NCBI GenBank assembly: GCA_010202265.1
Contig: CP047918.1
Coordinates: forward strand, 682,001 to 746,000
Source: Candidatus Saccharibacteria bacterium oral taxon 955
GTDB lineage: Bacteria > Patescibacteriota > Saccharimonadia > Saccharimonadales > Saccharimonadaceae
DNA length: 64,000 nucleotides
Reading direction: 5' to 3'
Position numbers and translations under genes: made by a program. Within the stretch, counting starts at the first letter, position 1. Each line of letters opens with the position of its first letter. The notes beneath the pieces were generated by a model. The model ran no database searches and had not been told where the DNA came from. It worked only from the letters and a program-made list of their open reading frames with translations. Of this stretch, positions 1-8,891 are shown piece after piece.

Positions 1-263
1 ATTATCTATTCCAGACGACATCTAATCAGTCGCTCATACTTGTAGCAATTGATTATCCCGATCCCATCGACGAAAGCCTACAAGTAAAGAGATTGTCTGG
101 CGGGTTTGAGTTTGAATTTATATACCTCATCAAGCCATACGCCAACGACCAGCATATTGAAATTCGTCCAAACGACTATATCGATAACAACTTTTTCGTT
201 TCAGACCCGAATAGTTATTATCGTTATTACTTGGCGGCAGTGAAGCAGAGGATGGACTGGTAA
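1..263 (+). CDS. C-terminal part of an unrecognised protein (5' end outside window)
   Basis: A reading frame open from base 3 to the TAA at 261-263 gives about 86 residues with no start codon required, so the gene begins left of the window. The visible part is rich in aromatic and acidic residues (for example EFEFIYLIKPYAND and SYYRYYLAAVKQRMDW at the end) and has no membrane segment or motif I can name. Its 3' end abuts the remains of a DUF421 gene on the other strand. It could be an intact gene or another fragment of this decayed zone. Function unknown. Confidence 0.45.
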   Translation, partial: YLFQTTSNQSLILVAIDYPDPIDESLQVKRLSGGFEFEFIYLIKPYANDQHIEIRPNDYIDNNFFVSDPNSYYRYYLAAVKQRMDW

Positions 264-267
264 TAAT

Positions 268-777
268 ATGCAAAATATCAGTCTGCAGTTGCCCGTCGGT
301 TATCAACGGAAACTTCGGGTTCTCTTCCTCTTCGTGAGTAATGATCGATTCGCCGTCTTACTCCACCAAGGCTCTTTTCACTTTTCTCGTTGAATAGATA
401 TGATGAGTTCGCAGCTTGAATGATACGTCATGAGCGCTCAGACCAACTTTCTTGCAATCTTCAATATTGATTTTTCCATTATCAATGATTATCAACGCCC
501 TACCGTCGATCAATTGCTTTGCTTTCACGTTATACCGTTTTATTCATTTCAATGTCAGCACCAGCGCGCACCATATACAAAAAATACCGATGTAATCCAA
601 AATTTGAATACTATTGTTATAAATGACGCCTCCAATGATACCACCCAGCACATAGTTCTGCACTTGATCACTGGCAGATGACGGCGACAAATTACCCTTT
701 CCGGAAACATTGATGATTATGGTCAACGCGAAAAACCCAATCAATAATTTTATTGCTACTAGAATGAATCCATCCAT
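268..777 (-). pseudogene. Broken DUF421 (YetF/YcaP-type) membrane protein gene
   Basis: The first 77 codons (777 down to 547) encode two or three membrane segments and the family-like stretch VSGKGNLSPSSASDQVQNY and LGGIIGG. The frame hits TGA at 544-546, but the same frame continues with a typical DUF421 cytoplasmic part: KAKQLIDGRALIIIDNGKIN, KVGLSAHDVSFKLRT, then a TAA at 358-360 where related proteins have Gln (EQDGES), and FPLITDGQLQTDILH up to about 268. No frame change is needed, so two point nonsense mutations explain the loss. Members are integral membrane proteins of unclear function, often next to DUF3290 genes in Firmicutes. The C-terminus seems shortened where it meets the partial gene at the window start. 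Confidence 0.75.
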
Positions 778-884
778 GGTTTAATTTAGCACAGATCGCT
801 AGTGCTTCAGTATGACATGCTTAGCGACGGTCTTTATGTAAAGCAGGAGTTGAGAGTCTGTTTGACGACTTTACTGCTCACAAT

Positions 885-1460
885 TTAAGACGACCTGTTC
901 TTGGATCTGTATTTTTCTCTAGCTATCTTAGTATACTTTCTGATGAAATCACTTTTTGCATCAGTATACCCATCTCTGTCATGCTCAAATTCCTTCCAAA
1001 GATTCAGTTTTAATTTCTCGTACTGTTTGGCGATGATACTATTTTCAATTAGGTAATCCCTAAAATAGATCTCATCATTATCTCCCGCCACCCTAATGTG
1101 GAGATGAAATACCTTATCCGCGAAGCCCTGTTTGGTATATCCCTTATTCAATGAGATTCGTTTTGCTTTCTCACTCATGCACAACCAATTATTTTCAACA
1201 AGGATATTTTTTACAGGCTCTAATTCTTTTTCCGACGGGACTTCAAGCAATATATCTACTATATTCTTTGCCTGTATATTTGGGATGGCCGTGCTACCAA
1301 TGTGAGATATTTGTGTTATGTATTTTTCTGGCACCAATGAGGAGATGGCTTTCACTTCCTCATCATACCAGCGTGCCCATTCTCTATTGTGTTCTACAAG
1401 AAATATGGGGAATAATTGCCACAACTCTTTCAAACTCATTTTCTCTAGCTCTCTGTCCAT
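885..1460 (-). CDS. GrpB/UPF0157 family protein (nucleotidyltransferase-like)
   Basis: About 191 residues. The family hallmarks are visible: an N-terminal stretch with YDEEVKAISSLVP, the motif ISHIGSTAIPNIQAKNIVDI (SxGST with downstream acidic residue, as in the polymerase-beta-like nucleotidyltransferase fold), and FHLHIRVAG followed by FRDYLIENSIIAKQYEKLK. Exact substrate of the family is unknown; some members sit next to coenzyme A or resistance genes. Two ATG codons are adjacent; the AGGAGG at 1465-1470 is better spaced for the second (1460). The gene follows the sensor kinase gene directly and may share its transcript. Confidence 0.85.
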   Translation of the reverse strand: MDRELEKMSLKELWQLFPIFLVEHNREWARWYDEEVKAISSLVPEKYITQISHIGSTAIPNIQAKNIVDILLEVPSEKELEPVKNILVENNWLCMSEKAKRISLNKGYTKQGFADKVFHLHIRVAGDNDEIYFRDYLIENSIIAKQYEKLKLNLWKEFEHDRDGYTDAKSDFIRKYTKIAREKYRSKNRSS

Positions 1461-1469
1461 CATATCCTC

Positions 1470-2855
1470 CTACTCAAACCTTACCACAAACCGCATACCC
1501 CGCCCGTGCGGCGTGAAGTCGTAGTCTAGGCCCTTGGCGTCGAGCAACATTTTCACGGTGTAGAGGCCGATGCCGCTACTGTCGGCGTACTGTTTCGTGG
1601 TGGCATTGTTCCGATAAAACGGGTCAAAAACGTGCTGGAGTTGTTTTCTGGTGAGTGGTCTGCAGGCGTTTTCGATGGCCAGTTCGTGCTGGTCACAGGT
1701 AATCGTTATCACGCTCCCGGTGTCGCCGTGGCGCACTGCGTTTGACGCCAGGTTCGAGATGACGTGGCGCATCATGTCACGATTGGCACTAATGGTCGCT
1801 GGTTCTGTATTAACCTCGAAAGTCATGCCGCGCGTTTTCGCCAGCAACATATAATCGTCAATTACTTCAGCGATTAACTTATCAATCCTTAGCCGCTTTT
1901 CCTGACGCAGAGCCTGCTCGGCGACATTGCCAGAGCGCAAGACATCATTTACCATTGCCGCCAAACGGTCAACCTGTGCCACCGACTCCGCCAGGTACTG
2001 ATCGCGATTTTTATACTCGCCGATGTTTAGCTGCATGTTCTCAAGCATGATCCGTAGTGCTGCCAATGGCGTTTTCAACTCATGCGAGGCCGCGCGAAGG
2101 AAGGCGATTTTCTCTTTCTCGAGCTGGGTGATCCGCTTATTCTCATGCTCCAGCGAGCGAATCATTTGCCACAGATTTTGATAGAGCTCATTGATATTTC
2201 GCCCCAGCACGCCGATTTCATCACGGCTATTCACTGGATAATGCGCACCCTTTTCTAGCCGCTGCATAGTCGTCGTCACCGCCGCCATCTGGCGAATCGG
2301 CCGTGTCACAAATCGGCTGTAGATGTACGAAAATAGCAGCGCCACGAGCAGTGAGCCAAGCATGGTATATGGCAGTACGTGCAAGGTAGCGAGTTTGGCC
2401 TGAGTGACGGGCGCCACGTCGGCCAGCAGCTTGACGGCGATCGTTTGGCCTTGGTTGTTCGTCACACTCCCCTGCCGCAAAATCACCGAGCGCGGATCGA
2501 CCGTTTGGCCGTCAGCAATTTTTACCACGCTAGTGTCGACCGATTTACCGCTATCCGTCACGATGTTGATCGACTGAAACCCTTGAAAATACTGGTCGCG
2601 CCCATCAATCGTCAGCGTGATATTAACATTTTTCACCTGAGCAAAATCCTGGCTGAGACGGCGCATTTTCTCAGTCGATTTACCGCGTAGTTCAGCCACG
2701 AGCGCCGTGAGATTGTCCGCCGCCTCGCGCTCTTTTTGCTGCAGATAAAATTGCGGCATCAAGGTGTAGACCAGCGCATGCACCAGGATGATCAACGCCG
2801 CGAATAGGCCGATTGACACCAAAAATGTTTTGGGAAATAATTTAAGCCGCTTCAT
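1470..2855 (-). CDS. Membrane sensor histidine kinase
   Basis: 461 residues. TM1 at about 11-34, an extracytoplasmic domain to about 160, TM2 at about 161-183, a HAMP linker (about 184-237), a dimerisation domain with FLRAASHELKTPLAAL where His258 is the expected phosphorylation site, and a C-terminal ATPase domain with the N box (SNLASNAVRHG, near 367-377) and G box (DSSGIGLYT, 425-433). The gene overlaps the upstream response regulator gene by 14 nt, so the two form a cognate pair transcribed right to left. Signal and targets are not visible; the CPBP protease upstream and the GrpB-like gene downstream are candidates for the regulon. Confidence 0.93.
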   Translation of the reverse strand: MKRLKLFPKTFLVSIGLFAALIILVHALVYTLMPQFYLQQKEREAADNLTALVAELRGKSTEKMRRLSQDFAQVKNVNITLTIDGRDQYFQGFQSINIVTDSGKSVDTSVVKIADGQTVDPRSVILRQGSVTNNQGQTIAVKLLADVAPVTQAKLATLHVLPYTMLGSLLVALLFSYIYSRFVTRPIRQMAAVTTTMQRLEKGAHYPVNSRDEIGVLGRNINELYQNLWQMIRSLEHENKRITQLEKEKIAFLRAASHELKTPLAALRIMLENMQLNIGEYKNRDQYLAESVAQVDRLAAMVNDVLRSGNVAEQALRQEKRLRIDKLIAEVIDDYMLLAKTRGMTFEVNTEPATISANRDMMRHVISNLASNAVRHGDTGSVITITCDQHELAIENACRPLTRKQLQHVFDPFYRNNATTKQYADSSGIGLYTVKMLLDAKGLDYDFTPHGRGMRFVVRFE

Positions 2856-3546
2856 AGCGATAACCCACTCCCTTCACCGTGATGATGCAGTCGAGGTGCA
2901 ATTTCTTGCGTAAGTTTTTGATGTAAACATCAATCACTCGGTCGAACGGCACCTCGTCATCACGCCACAACTTGTCAATGATAGCCTGCCGGCTCCAGAC
3001 CATGCTTGGATTGTCTACCAGCAGCTTGAGCAGCTGCACTTCCTTGGGCTTGAGGTGTGCGTCAGTGTCATCATAAAAACCCTGATAAGCCGCGAAATCC
3101 ACCGAGGCTAGACCGCGGCACCACAAGGTTTTTTTGACAGACTGCTGACGGCGGAGCAACGCCTTAATTCGCTTTTCTAAAATCACCAGCGAAAACGGCT
3201 TACTCATATAATCATCCGCCAGCTCGTCAAAACTCGCAATCTGCGTCGGCTCATCATGTAGCGCCGTCAACATCAGCACCGGCACGTCGCTGGTCTGGCG
3301 AATTTGGTGCAATACTTCAATGCCACTCATCGCCGGTAGCATGATGTCAAGGATAATCACATCCGCCTCAGTAAATTTCTTTAGCGCCTCCTCGCCGCTG
3401 ATCGCCGTCACCACCGTAAAACCACGCTGGCGAAGGAACTGCTCAGTACCACTACGTAGAGCAGGCTCATCTTCGACAATCATAATAACGGGACGATCAT
3501 CGGCATAGTTTGTCACGATTGGCTTTCTCCACAAAAATCTACGCAA
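2842..3546 (-). CDS. OmpR/PhoB-type response regulator
   Basis: 234 residues from the first ATG. The receiver domain shows MIVEDEP near residue 22, the phospho-acceptor Asp67 in VIILDIMLP, and Lys116 in DDYMSKPF. A C-terminal winged helix follows (about 135-234), with PKEVQLLKLLVDNPSMV and a terminal VKGVGYRYE. It should bind DNA on phosphorylation by the kinase encoded immediately downstream with a 14-nt overlap. The first 13-18 residues (MRRFLWRKPIVTNYADD) precede the receiver fold and may not belong to the protein; a GTG start at residue 11 is possible. Confidence 0.93.
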   Translation of the reverse strand: MRRFLWRKPIVTNYADDRPVIMIVEDEPALRSGTEQFLRQRGFTVVTAISGEEALKKFTEADVIILDIMLPAMSGIEVLHQIRQTSDVPVLMLTALHDEPTQIASFDELADDYMSKPFSLVILEKRIKALLRRQQSVKKTLWCRGLASVDFAAYQGFYDDTDAHLKPKEVQLLKLLVDNPSMVWSRQAIIDKLWRDDEVPFDRVIDVYIKNLRKKLHLDCIITVKGVGYRYEAA

Positions 3547-3562
3547 CCTTTATACACCAAAC

Positions 3563-4330
3563 TTACGATGCTCCATTTTCATAGACCTTTTTCCAAACCT
3601 GACGATAGCAAAGCGCAAATATAAACATGACGATAGTGGCAGCAAGAACAATTGGTGAGGTAGCAAATGCTAGATCATTTGGCGCAAAGACTACCAGCAT
3701 CAGGTTGGCTCCGGTGTGTAAAATTGTGGCTGGCACCATACGTTGCCAAAATGAACCATTGTAGGTGGTGACGATAGTGAGAGCCAAGAACATTGCAGTT
3801 AGCGAAAAAGTAAACGATGGAATAAACCCGAGCGACCAAAAACTAAAATGCAATAACCCAAAGATAAAACCACTTAATCCCGCCACCACCAGCCTATGGC
3901 CATATGCTTCTCCACAGTGCTGGACTAGACCGCGCCAACCAACCTCCTCGGTAAACGCGCCAAATATTTGTAACAGTAAAAACACGCCAATTGACGCCCC
4001 CGCGGTCGGAAGTTGCCAGTGTGGTTTGTAGCCGATAGCCACAAACAATAATCCGACAACACCGATAGTCAAACAGGCTGAAATAATACTCATAGCCCAT
4101 CGCGCGGCACTAACCGTCTGCCACCGAGACGGTCGCCAGTGTCGAAGCGGTATAGTCGCCAAGTATGCTATAAAAGGAGCAAGTGTTACCAATGCATAGA
4201 GTTCAAAAGGTAAGCCAATCGCAATCTGCAAAGGCACAGTAACAGCAACCGCTATAGCCATAGCGACGAACCAAATAGCAAGTAGTAGAGTAGGCTGCTT
4301 AGATTTCTGCGACTTCGACCGTCGTATCAT
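3563..4330 (-). CDS. CPBP family intramembrane metalloprotease
   Basis: 255 residues with about seven membrane segments. The three ABI/CPBP motifs are present: Glu128-Glu129 with Arg133 (EEVGWR), His161 in GLLHFSFWSL, and His205 in ILHTGAN. The family cleaves or processes substrates inside the membrane; bacterial members are linked to bacteriocin immunity or signalling, but the substrate here is unknown. It lies 16 nt upstream of the response regulator gene and in the same direction, so it may be the first gene of a four-gene unit with the regulator, kinase and GrpB-like gene. Confidence 0.9.
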   Translation of the reverse strand: MIRRSKSQKSKQPTLLLAIWFVAMAIAVAVTVPLQIAIGLPFELYALVTLAPFIAYLATIPLRHWRPSRWQTVSAARWAMSIISACLTIGVVGLLFVAIGYKPHWQLPTAGASIGVFLLLQIFGAFTEEVGWRGLVQHCGEAYGHRLVVAGLSGFIFGLLHFSFWSLGFIPSFTFSLTAMFLALTIVTTYNGSFWQRMVPATILHTGANLMLVVFAPNDLAFATSPIVLAATIVMFIFALCYRQVWKKVYENGAS

Positions 4331-4456
4331 GACACTCTCCTATTAGCTTGATAAGTTATCTTGACTATTTATTATATCATTGCCCCATAGCTTTAATATA
4401 TCATCAAAAACCTTATACTATTATTCATTAGTTCTGTTTCTGCGGATTCACTCAAT

Positions 4457-4497
4457 CACGAAAAAAGCCCACCCCTAGAGAGTGAGCTGTTTTCGTG
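4457..4497. terminator. Hairpin with A-rich and T-rich flanks
   Basis: CACGAAAA (4457-4464) pairs with TTTTCGTG (4490-4497), and GCCCAC inside pairs with GTGAGC with one mismatch. It looks like a bidirectional rho-independent terminator but has no gene directly before it on either side (the CPBP gene reads away, the transposase starts 72 nt later). It may be left over from a gene lost when the transposon inserted. The rest of 4331-4568 shows no gene. Confidence 0.45.
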
Positions 4498-4568
4498 GTG
4501 ACCTCACGGGGAATATAAAAATTGGTTCAAGCCTACTTTACCCCCCCATCAATTACACTAAATAGCAG

Positions 4569-5219
4569 ATGGAAAACAAGTATTTAAAACGTTCACATAT
4601 TTCAGAGGCTAAAACCAGGCAGATAGTGAGGTTGTTTTGCGAAGATATTACCGCCACTCAGATAGCCTCGCTAACCGGATTAAATCGCAATACTGTCAAT
4701 CGAATTCTCACACATATTCGTATCGTTATTGCCAAGCACTGTAAAGCAACCTCACCGCTATCAGGTGAAGTCGAGATAGATGAAAGTTACTTTGGTCCGC
4801 GTCGCGTGCGTGGTATTCGTGGGCGCGGCGCCAGCAAGAAAATCATCGTTTTCGGTCTTTTAAAGCACGATGGCAAAGTCTACACCCAAATAGTCCCCAA
4901 TGTTAGCCGAAAGACCTTAAAACAGATTGTACAGATGAAAGTAGAGCCGGATAGCACCATCTATAGTGATGGCTGGCGTAGCTACGACAGCCTGGTTGAC
5001 TAGGGATACAAACACCACTACCGGGTTAGCCATGGAAATAATGAGTTTGTTTCAAAAGACAATCCTAAAAACCATATCAATGGCATCGAGAATTTCTGGG
5101 GTATCACTAAAGTTCGTCTAGCAAAGCTAAGAGGACTCAGAAAAGACCATTTCAACCTCCACCTCAAAGAGTGTGAGTTTAGGTATAATATGAGGCATGA
5201 AGAAATTAAAACTCACTAA
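4569..5219 (+). pseudogene. IS1595-type (ISXO2-like) transposase, interrupted by an amber codon
   Basis: The frame starting at 4569 has an N-terminal helix-turn-helix (ATQIASLTGLNRNTVNRIL), then the DDE catalytic core with EIDESYFGPRR and VRGIRGRGASKK, and IYSDGWRSYDSLVD. TAG at 5001-5003 stops it at 144 residues, yet the same frame continues with GYKHHYRVSH, NHINGIENFWGITKVRL and KECEFRYNMRH to the TAA at 5217-5219, which supplies the last catalytic Glu (IENFW). A single nonsense change thus inactivated a full-length enzyme of about 216 residues. I could not find clear terminal inverted repeats, so the element boundaries are not marked. Confidence 0.85.
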
Positions 5220-5239
5220 GACTATTTAAATCCACAAGA

Positions 5240-5267
5240 AAACCCTCGCTCGTTTGAGCAAGGGTTT
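5240..5267. terminator. Hairpin terminator between transposase remnant and Nudix gene
   Basis: AAACCCTCGCTC pairs with GAGCAAGGGTTT across a GTTT loop with one mismatch. It lies between two convergent reading frames and can act in both directions. Confidence 0.7.
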
Positions 5268-5338
5268 ATGATTGTAGAAGTAGATTTTAATTTTAGCTAA
5301 TAAGTGAATAACAAACAGATTCTAATCTCAATATTCTT

Positions 5339-5869
5339 CTAAAGATACTCTACTGCAACTCGATGTATTGGGCCGTACATCTTTCCGTAATCGCTCCAAG
5401 AGAAATCACCCTCCTCGCCTATATACCATAAACAAGCGGGCAAACTCTCAAACGAATCAGCCAATTGTAAGGTCTCGTCTTTGCTGAGAGTAATGATCTG
5501 TTTAACATCATCTCCTGGTCGATATTTCTGATCTTTGAGCTTGGCGCCATACAGATAGGTTTCATTTTTATACTCTTTTCCATCCCTATCTACTGCATTG
5601 GTTATAAATTTTGCAATTGGCTCTAAATCCTCAACAGATAGTTCAACCCCTAACTCTTCAGATAGCTCGCGAATAGCGGCAGCTTCAGGCCGTTCACCTT
5701 TATCCAATCCTCCACCCAGCAGCCTTGTGATAGTTGGCGGAAAGAATCCTGGTTTTGCCCCGCTTAGGAGCTTGTCATCCTTATCTTTTACAGCGATTAA
5801 CACACATCGGTCACGGTGTAGATTACCGAAAGCCTGATCTACTTCTATATTTAGTTCAATTACTTTCAT
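5339..5869 (-). CDS. Nudix hydrolase
   Basis: 176 residues. The Nudix box is complete at about 53-75: GGLDKGERPEAAAIRELSEE with Arg67-Glu68 and Glu71-Glu72 in place to bind the metal, followed by LGVEL. The enzyme should hydrolyse a nucleoside diphosphate linked to some other group; the substrate cannot be told from the sequence. It stands alone between the transposase remnant and the broken thiamine-diphosphate enzyme gene. Two other, dissimilar Nudix genes occur at 42966 and 53497. Confidence 0.92.
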   Translation of the reverse strand: MKVIELNIEVDQAFGNLHRDRCVLIAVKDKDDKLLSGAKPGFFPPTITRLLGGGLDKGERPEAAAIRELSEELGVELSVEDLEPIAKFITNAVDRDGKEYKNETYLYGAKLKDQKYRPGDDVKQIITLSKDETLQLADSFESLPACLWYIGEEGDFSWSDYGKMYGPIHRVAVEYL

Positions 5870-5921
5870 TTTTTACCTTTTTTTATTTATTGTTTCCATT
5901 ATTATTTAACCATAAAATTGC

Positions 5922-7335
5922 TCAACTGCGAATTATTGGTTCCAGATATGGAAGCCTTATTCTAAGAATATTTAATCCTTTTAGTTTTCTAAAACTATCT
6001 AACCACTTAGCTAGGTTATCTATATCTTCTAAACAAAGATCAACTGTGACATTACTATAGCCAGCTATTGCTAAGTCAACACTATCAGCCGCCACTTGCC
6101 CACCAGTACACCATGACATTTGATTGTCTAAAATAATGATACCAAGATTCACTTTCCTGCGTCTAGCTTCCTCTAGAATACCCCTGCCCTCGTGAAGAAA
6201 TGACGTATCGCCAACAATGGCATAGCTTTTTGCCTAATACTTCCGATACGCCAATAGCAGTCGATACGGCGACACCAAGAGCTAAAGCAACTTTAGCAGT
6301 ATCTGTTGTCTCAACCGTAGATTGATTTATTTCGCTAACTACGATTGAATCTTTCAGGTACTTATTTAAAAGCTTAAATAGCTCAACGTATTTATTCCAT
6401 CTAGTAAATTTAACTGCTACACCTCTATTTGGCTGGGGTTCAAATCTAACTTTCAATTCCTCCTCTCCCAAAATTCTTAGAAGTACTTTCTTGAAGAAGT
6501 CGCCATCCTCTCGCACCGTTATTTCGTCGTGCTCTTTAATGAATTTTAAAATAGCGTCCCTAGGTAGCGGTAATGTAAATACTTTCATAACATCACAGTC
6601 AACGTCAATAGGACTCTGGCTGGTGGTACCAAAGGAAATTAATGCCTTTTTGCTTCCCGCCTCTTTAATTTCGTAAAGACCAGCTGTATACTCTCTAATC
6701 GCCCCATTCTTTAAACGTAGCCGTTTCTCTTGTTTCTTAAAATAATACGGATGAATTACGTACTTACCTGGTGTTATTATCTCCTCTAGGTCTTGTAAGT
6801 TCTGCTTCTTAAAGTGCTTTGTAGGACAGACCTCAACAGTCTCAGGTTTGAGGTGAAAATAATTACCCGAAAGCCTGATTACAACCGGTATATCTAATCT
6901 CTCTGAGACTGCAAACGCCCGAGTGGACATCAAGTAAGCCTGTTCTATGCTAGACGGCTCATACCAGAGACCGCCGCTAATTTCGAAAAAATGCCTAGAA
7001 TCCTGGTACTCCTGAGAGCCAACAACATGAGTGTCGTCAGTAACAACCAGGACTAAACCAGCATTGACTCCAGCAATTAGTGAATGTAAAAACGCGTCAA
7101 GGGCAATATTTAGCCCTACTGTTTTCATGGTAACTACGGATCTAGCACCCGCTACAGCAGCACCAAAGGCCTCACTATAGGCCACTCGCTCATTGATAGA
7201 GATCTGAGTGCAACCTAACTGCTCAGCTATCTCATGCGAGTGGAATCCGGGAAAATTATAGATTAATTGCGGAGGAATATTCTAAGAATGGTCACTCCCA
7301 GGGCGAAGTACTAATACCACTTGGGTCTTAATCAT
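5922..7335 (-). pseudogene. Broken thiamine-diphosphate enzyme, indolepyruvate oxidoreductase alpha-like
   Basis: Read right to left, a start region at 7335 meets TAG at 7282-7284, then follows NIPPQLIYNFPGFHSHEIAEQ, INERVAYSEAFGAAVAGARS and TMKTVGLNIALDAF, which resemble the N-terminal pyrimidine-binding domain of IorA-type 2-oxoacid oxidoreductases. Near 6228 an A-run carries one extra base; in the corrected frame the cofactor motif appears as AIVGDTSFLHEGRGI ... LDNQMSWCTGGQ, the GD(T/S/G)-x-N motif of thiamine-diphosphate enzymes, ending at 5922. So one nonsense codon and one frameshift separate three pieces of a single gene. No beta subunit gene is visible. The divergent PLP-enzyme gene begins within 2 nt of the presumed start. 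Confidence 0.72.
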
Positions 7336-8568
7336 GGATAAATACAAAAAAACTTTAAAGTTGGTCGCTCAAGATATAGATCGAAATGAAAGGTTCCTAC
7401 ATTTAACGCCAAACGAATCGGTTTTGTCTAACACGGCAAGAAAATTTCAATCCACCAGACTAAGTGATCGCTACTACTTTGGCCCAGGGGAAAGCGGAGT
7501 GATGGACAACGGAACTTTTACAGCACTTGGTCTTGCTGGTGTCGGAGATATCACTTATAAAGCAGAGGAGGCTCTAAAGAAGATGGTTGGCGCTGGGGTA
7601 GTAAACCTAAATTGCCTGTCTGGAATTCACGCCATGATGTGTGTTTTGCTATCCACGACTAATGCCGGAGACACGGTCATGACTCTACATCACAATCATG
7701 GAGGGCATTTTGCCACTAAAGGTATCATAGAAAGGGCGGGGCGAAAAAGCATAGATGCAGTATTTGATTCTACTAATCGCGAGCTTGACATCAAAGCAAC
7801 TACTAAAGTATTTAAAAACTCCAATGCAAAACTGTTTTATATAGATATATCCTATATTACAGATACTACGACATATCCAAACTCAGAAGCCATCTAGGAG
7901 AAGAGGCTTTAATCGCTTACGATGCCAGCCACACAATTGGGCTTATTATGGGGGAGGCACTTCCTTCCCCGTTAGCTAATGGCGTAGACATTATGTGCGC
8001 GAATACCCACAAGACTCTTCCGGGGCCACAAAAAGGATTAATTGCCTTTAAGGATGCCAGTTATGGACAGAAAATCAATAAGCTGATCAATAGCTGTCTA
8101 TTTTCTAGTACGCATACCGGATCTTTAATTGCCTTAGCGATAACAATTCTAGAAATGGAATCCTACGGCAAAGCTTATGCAAAGCAGGTACAAAATAACT
8201 CACAAGCTTTGGGTGAAGCGCTGCAAACCCTAGGGTTTGAGGTAAGAAAAAATCCCGACGGATCCTTCTCTCGTACGCACCAGGTGCATCTTTTAACGGA
8301 TAGATTAGGTGAAAGAAGATCCATCTACGATACTCTTTATCAAAACTCTATCGCTTCCTCATTTGACAGCCCTAGAATACAGAATAACGGTAATTTCATA
8401 CGGCTAGGTACACAGGAGATAACCCGAAGAGGTATGAAGGAAGAGGAGATGGCAATTATCGCTAATCTAATTAAACAGGCGCTAGATGGTAAAGATGTTA
8501 AAGAAAAAGTTGAATCTCTAAAAAGCAAATTCTCTAGCGTTCAGTTCTCTTTTGATAATAATATCTAA
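7334..8568 (+). pseudogene. SHMT-like PLP-dependent enzyme gene with a frameshift
   Basis: Two adjacent reading frames, 7334-7897 and 7948-8568, together give one fold-type I PLP enzyme of about 410 residues. The first has RFLHLTPNESVLSNTAR, the glycine-rich YFGPGESGVMDNG and the HHNHGGHFATKG stretch; the second starts in YDISKLRSHLGEEALIAYDASH (the Asp that contacts PLP) and continues through NTHKTLPGPQKG, with the Lys that would carry PLP. The join lies near 7870-7890 and needs one base to be added. The protein resembles serine hydroxymethyltransferase but differs from the housekeeping glyA of this window, so it probably had another substrate. It pairs with the divergent thiamine-diphosphate enzyme, itself broken. 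Confidence 0.75.
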
Positions 8569-8590
8569 CCAACAGATAACCTTTACTAAT

Positions 8591-8621
8591 AAAAGTCTCG
8601 CCTATTTTTGGTGAGATTTTT
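8591..8621 (+). terminator. Rho-independent terminator after the SHMT-like gene
   Basis: AAAAGTCTCGCC pairs with GGTGAGATTTT around a T-rich loop and ends in a T tract, 23 nt after the stop codon. Confidence 0.7.
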
Positions 8622-8706
8622 ATCAAACACTGCATCAAACAATTCTTATTATATTGCTAGTCTGAGTGAGCGTTTTTGGTATCCGGATGGATGATAAATG
8701 ATTTGA

Positions 8707-8781
8707 TGGTGATCCCACCGGGAATCGAACCCGAATTGCCAGGATGAAAACCTGGTGTCCTAACCGTTAGACGATGGGACC
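8707..8781 (-). tRNA. tRNA-Glu (UUC)
   Basis: Complete cloverleaf on the minus strand: acceptor GGTCCCA with TGGGATC, anticodon stem CCAGG/CCTGG with loop TTTTCAT, so the anticodon is UUC. CCA is encoded. A promoter lies just upstream (8803-8830). Confidence 0.97.
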
Positions 8782-8802
8782 GCTTAGCGTTATGCTTGTA
8801 CT

Positions 8803-8830
8803 ATTTTATCAAAAACTAGGATTATTTCAA
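8803..8830 (-). promoter_or_regulatory. Promoter of tRNA-Glu
   Basis: On the minus strand TTGAAA (8830-8825), a 16-nt spacer and TAAAAT (8808-8803), with the tRNA 5' end at 8781. Confidence 0.6.
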
Positions 8831-8841
8831 GTTATGAATAA

Positions 8842-8873
8842 GGGGTGAGTATGGATTTACCCACGCTCACCCC
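8842..8873 (-). terminator. Hairpin after the Arg-rich protein gene
   Basis: GGGGTGAG (8842-8849) pairs with CTCACCCC (8866-8873); on the minus strand it is followed by TTATTCAT. It lies 19 nt beyond the stop of the gene that ends at 8892 and probably terminates it. Confidence 0.5.
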
Positions 8874-8891
8874 CCAGATGAGGTTTTCTAT

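Noticed and set aside
544..546. UGA as a sense codon (code 25 or 4)
   Set aside because: The same broken gene also has TAA, and intact genes of the window end normally with UGA or contain no internal UGA.
430..681. 83-residue plus-strand frame
   Set aside because: It is antisense to the DUF421 remains, which show family similarity.
7201..7316. Plus-strand frame ending just before the SHMT-like gene
   Set aside because: It looks protein-like, but the opposite strand carries the clear pyrimidine-binding domain of the thiamine-diphosphate enzyme.
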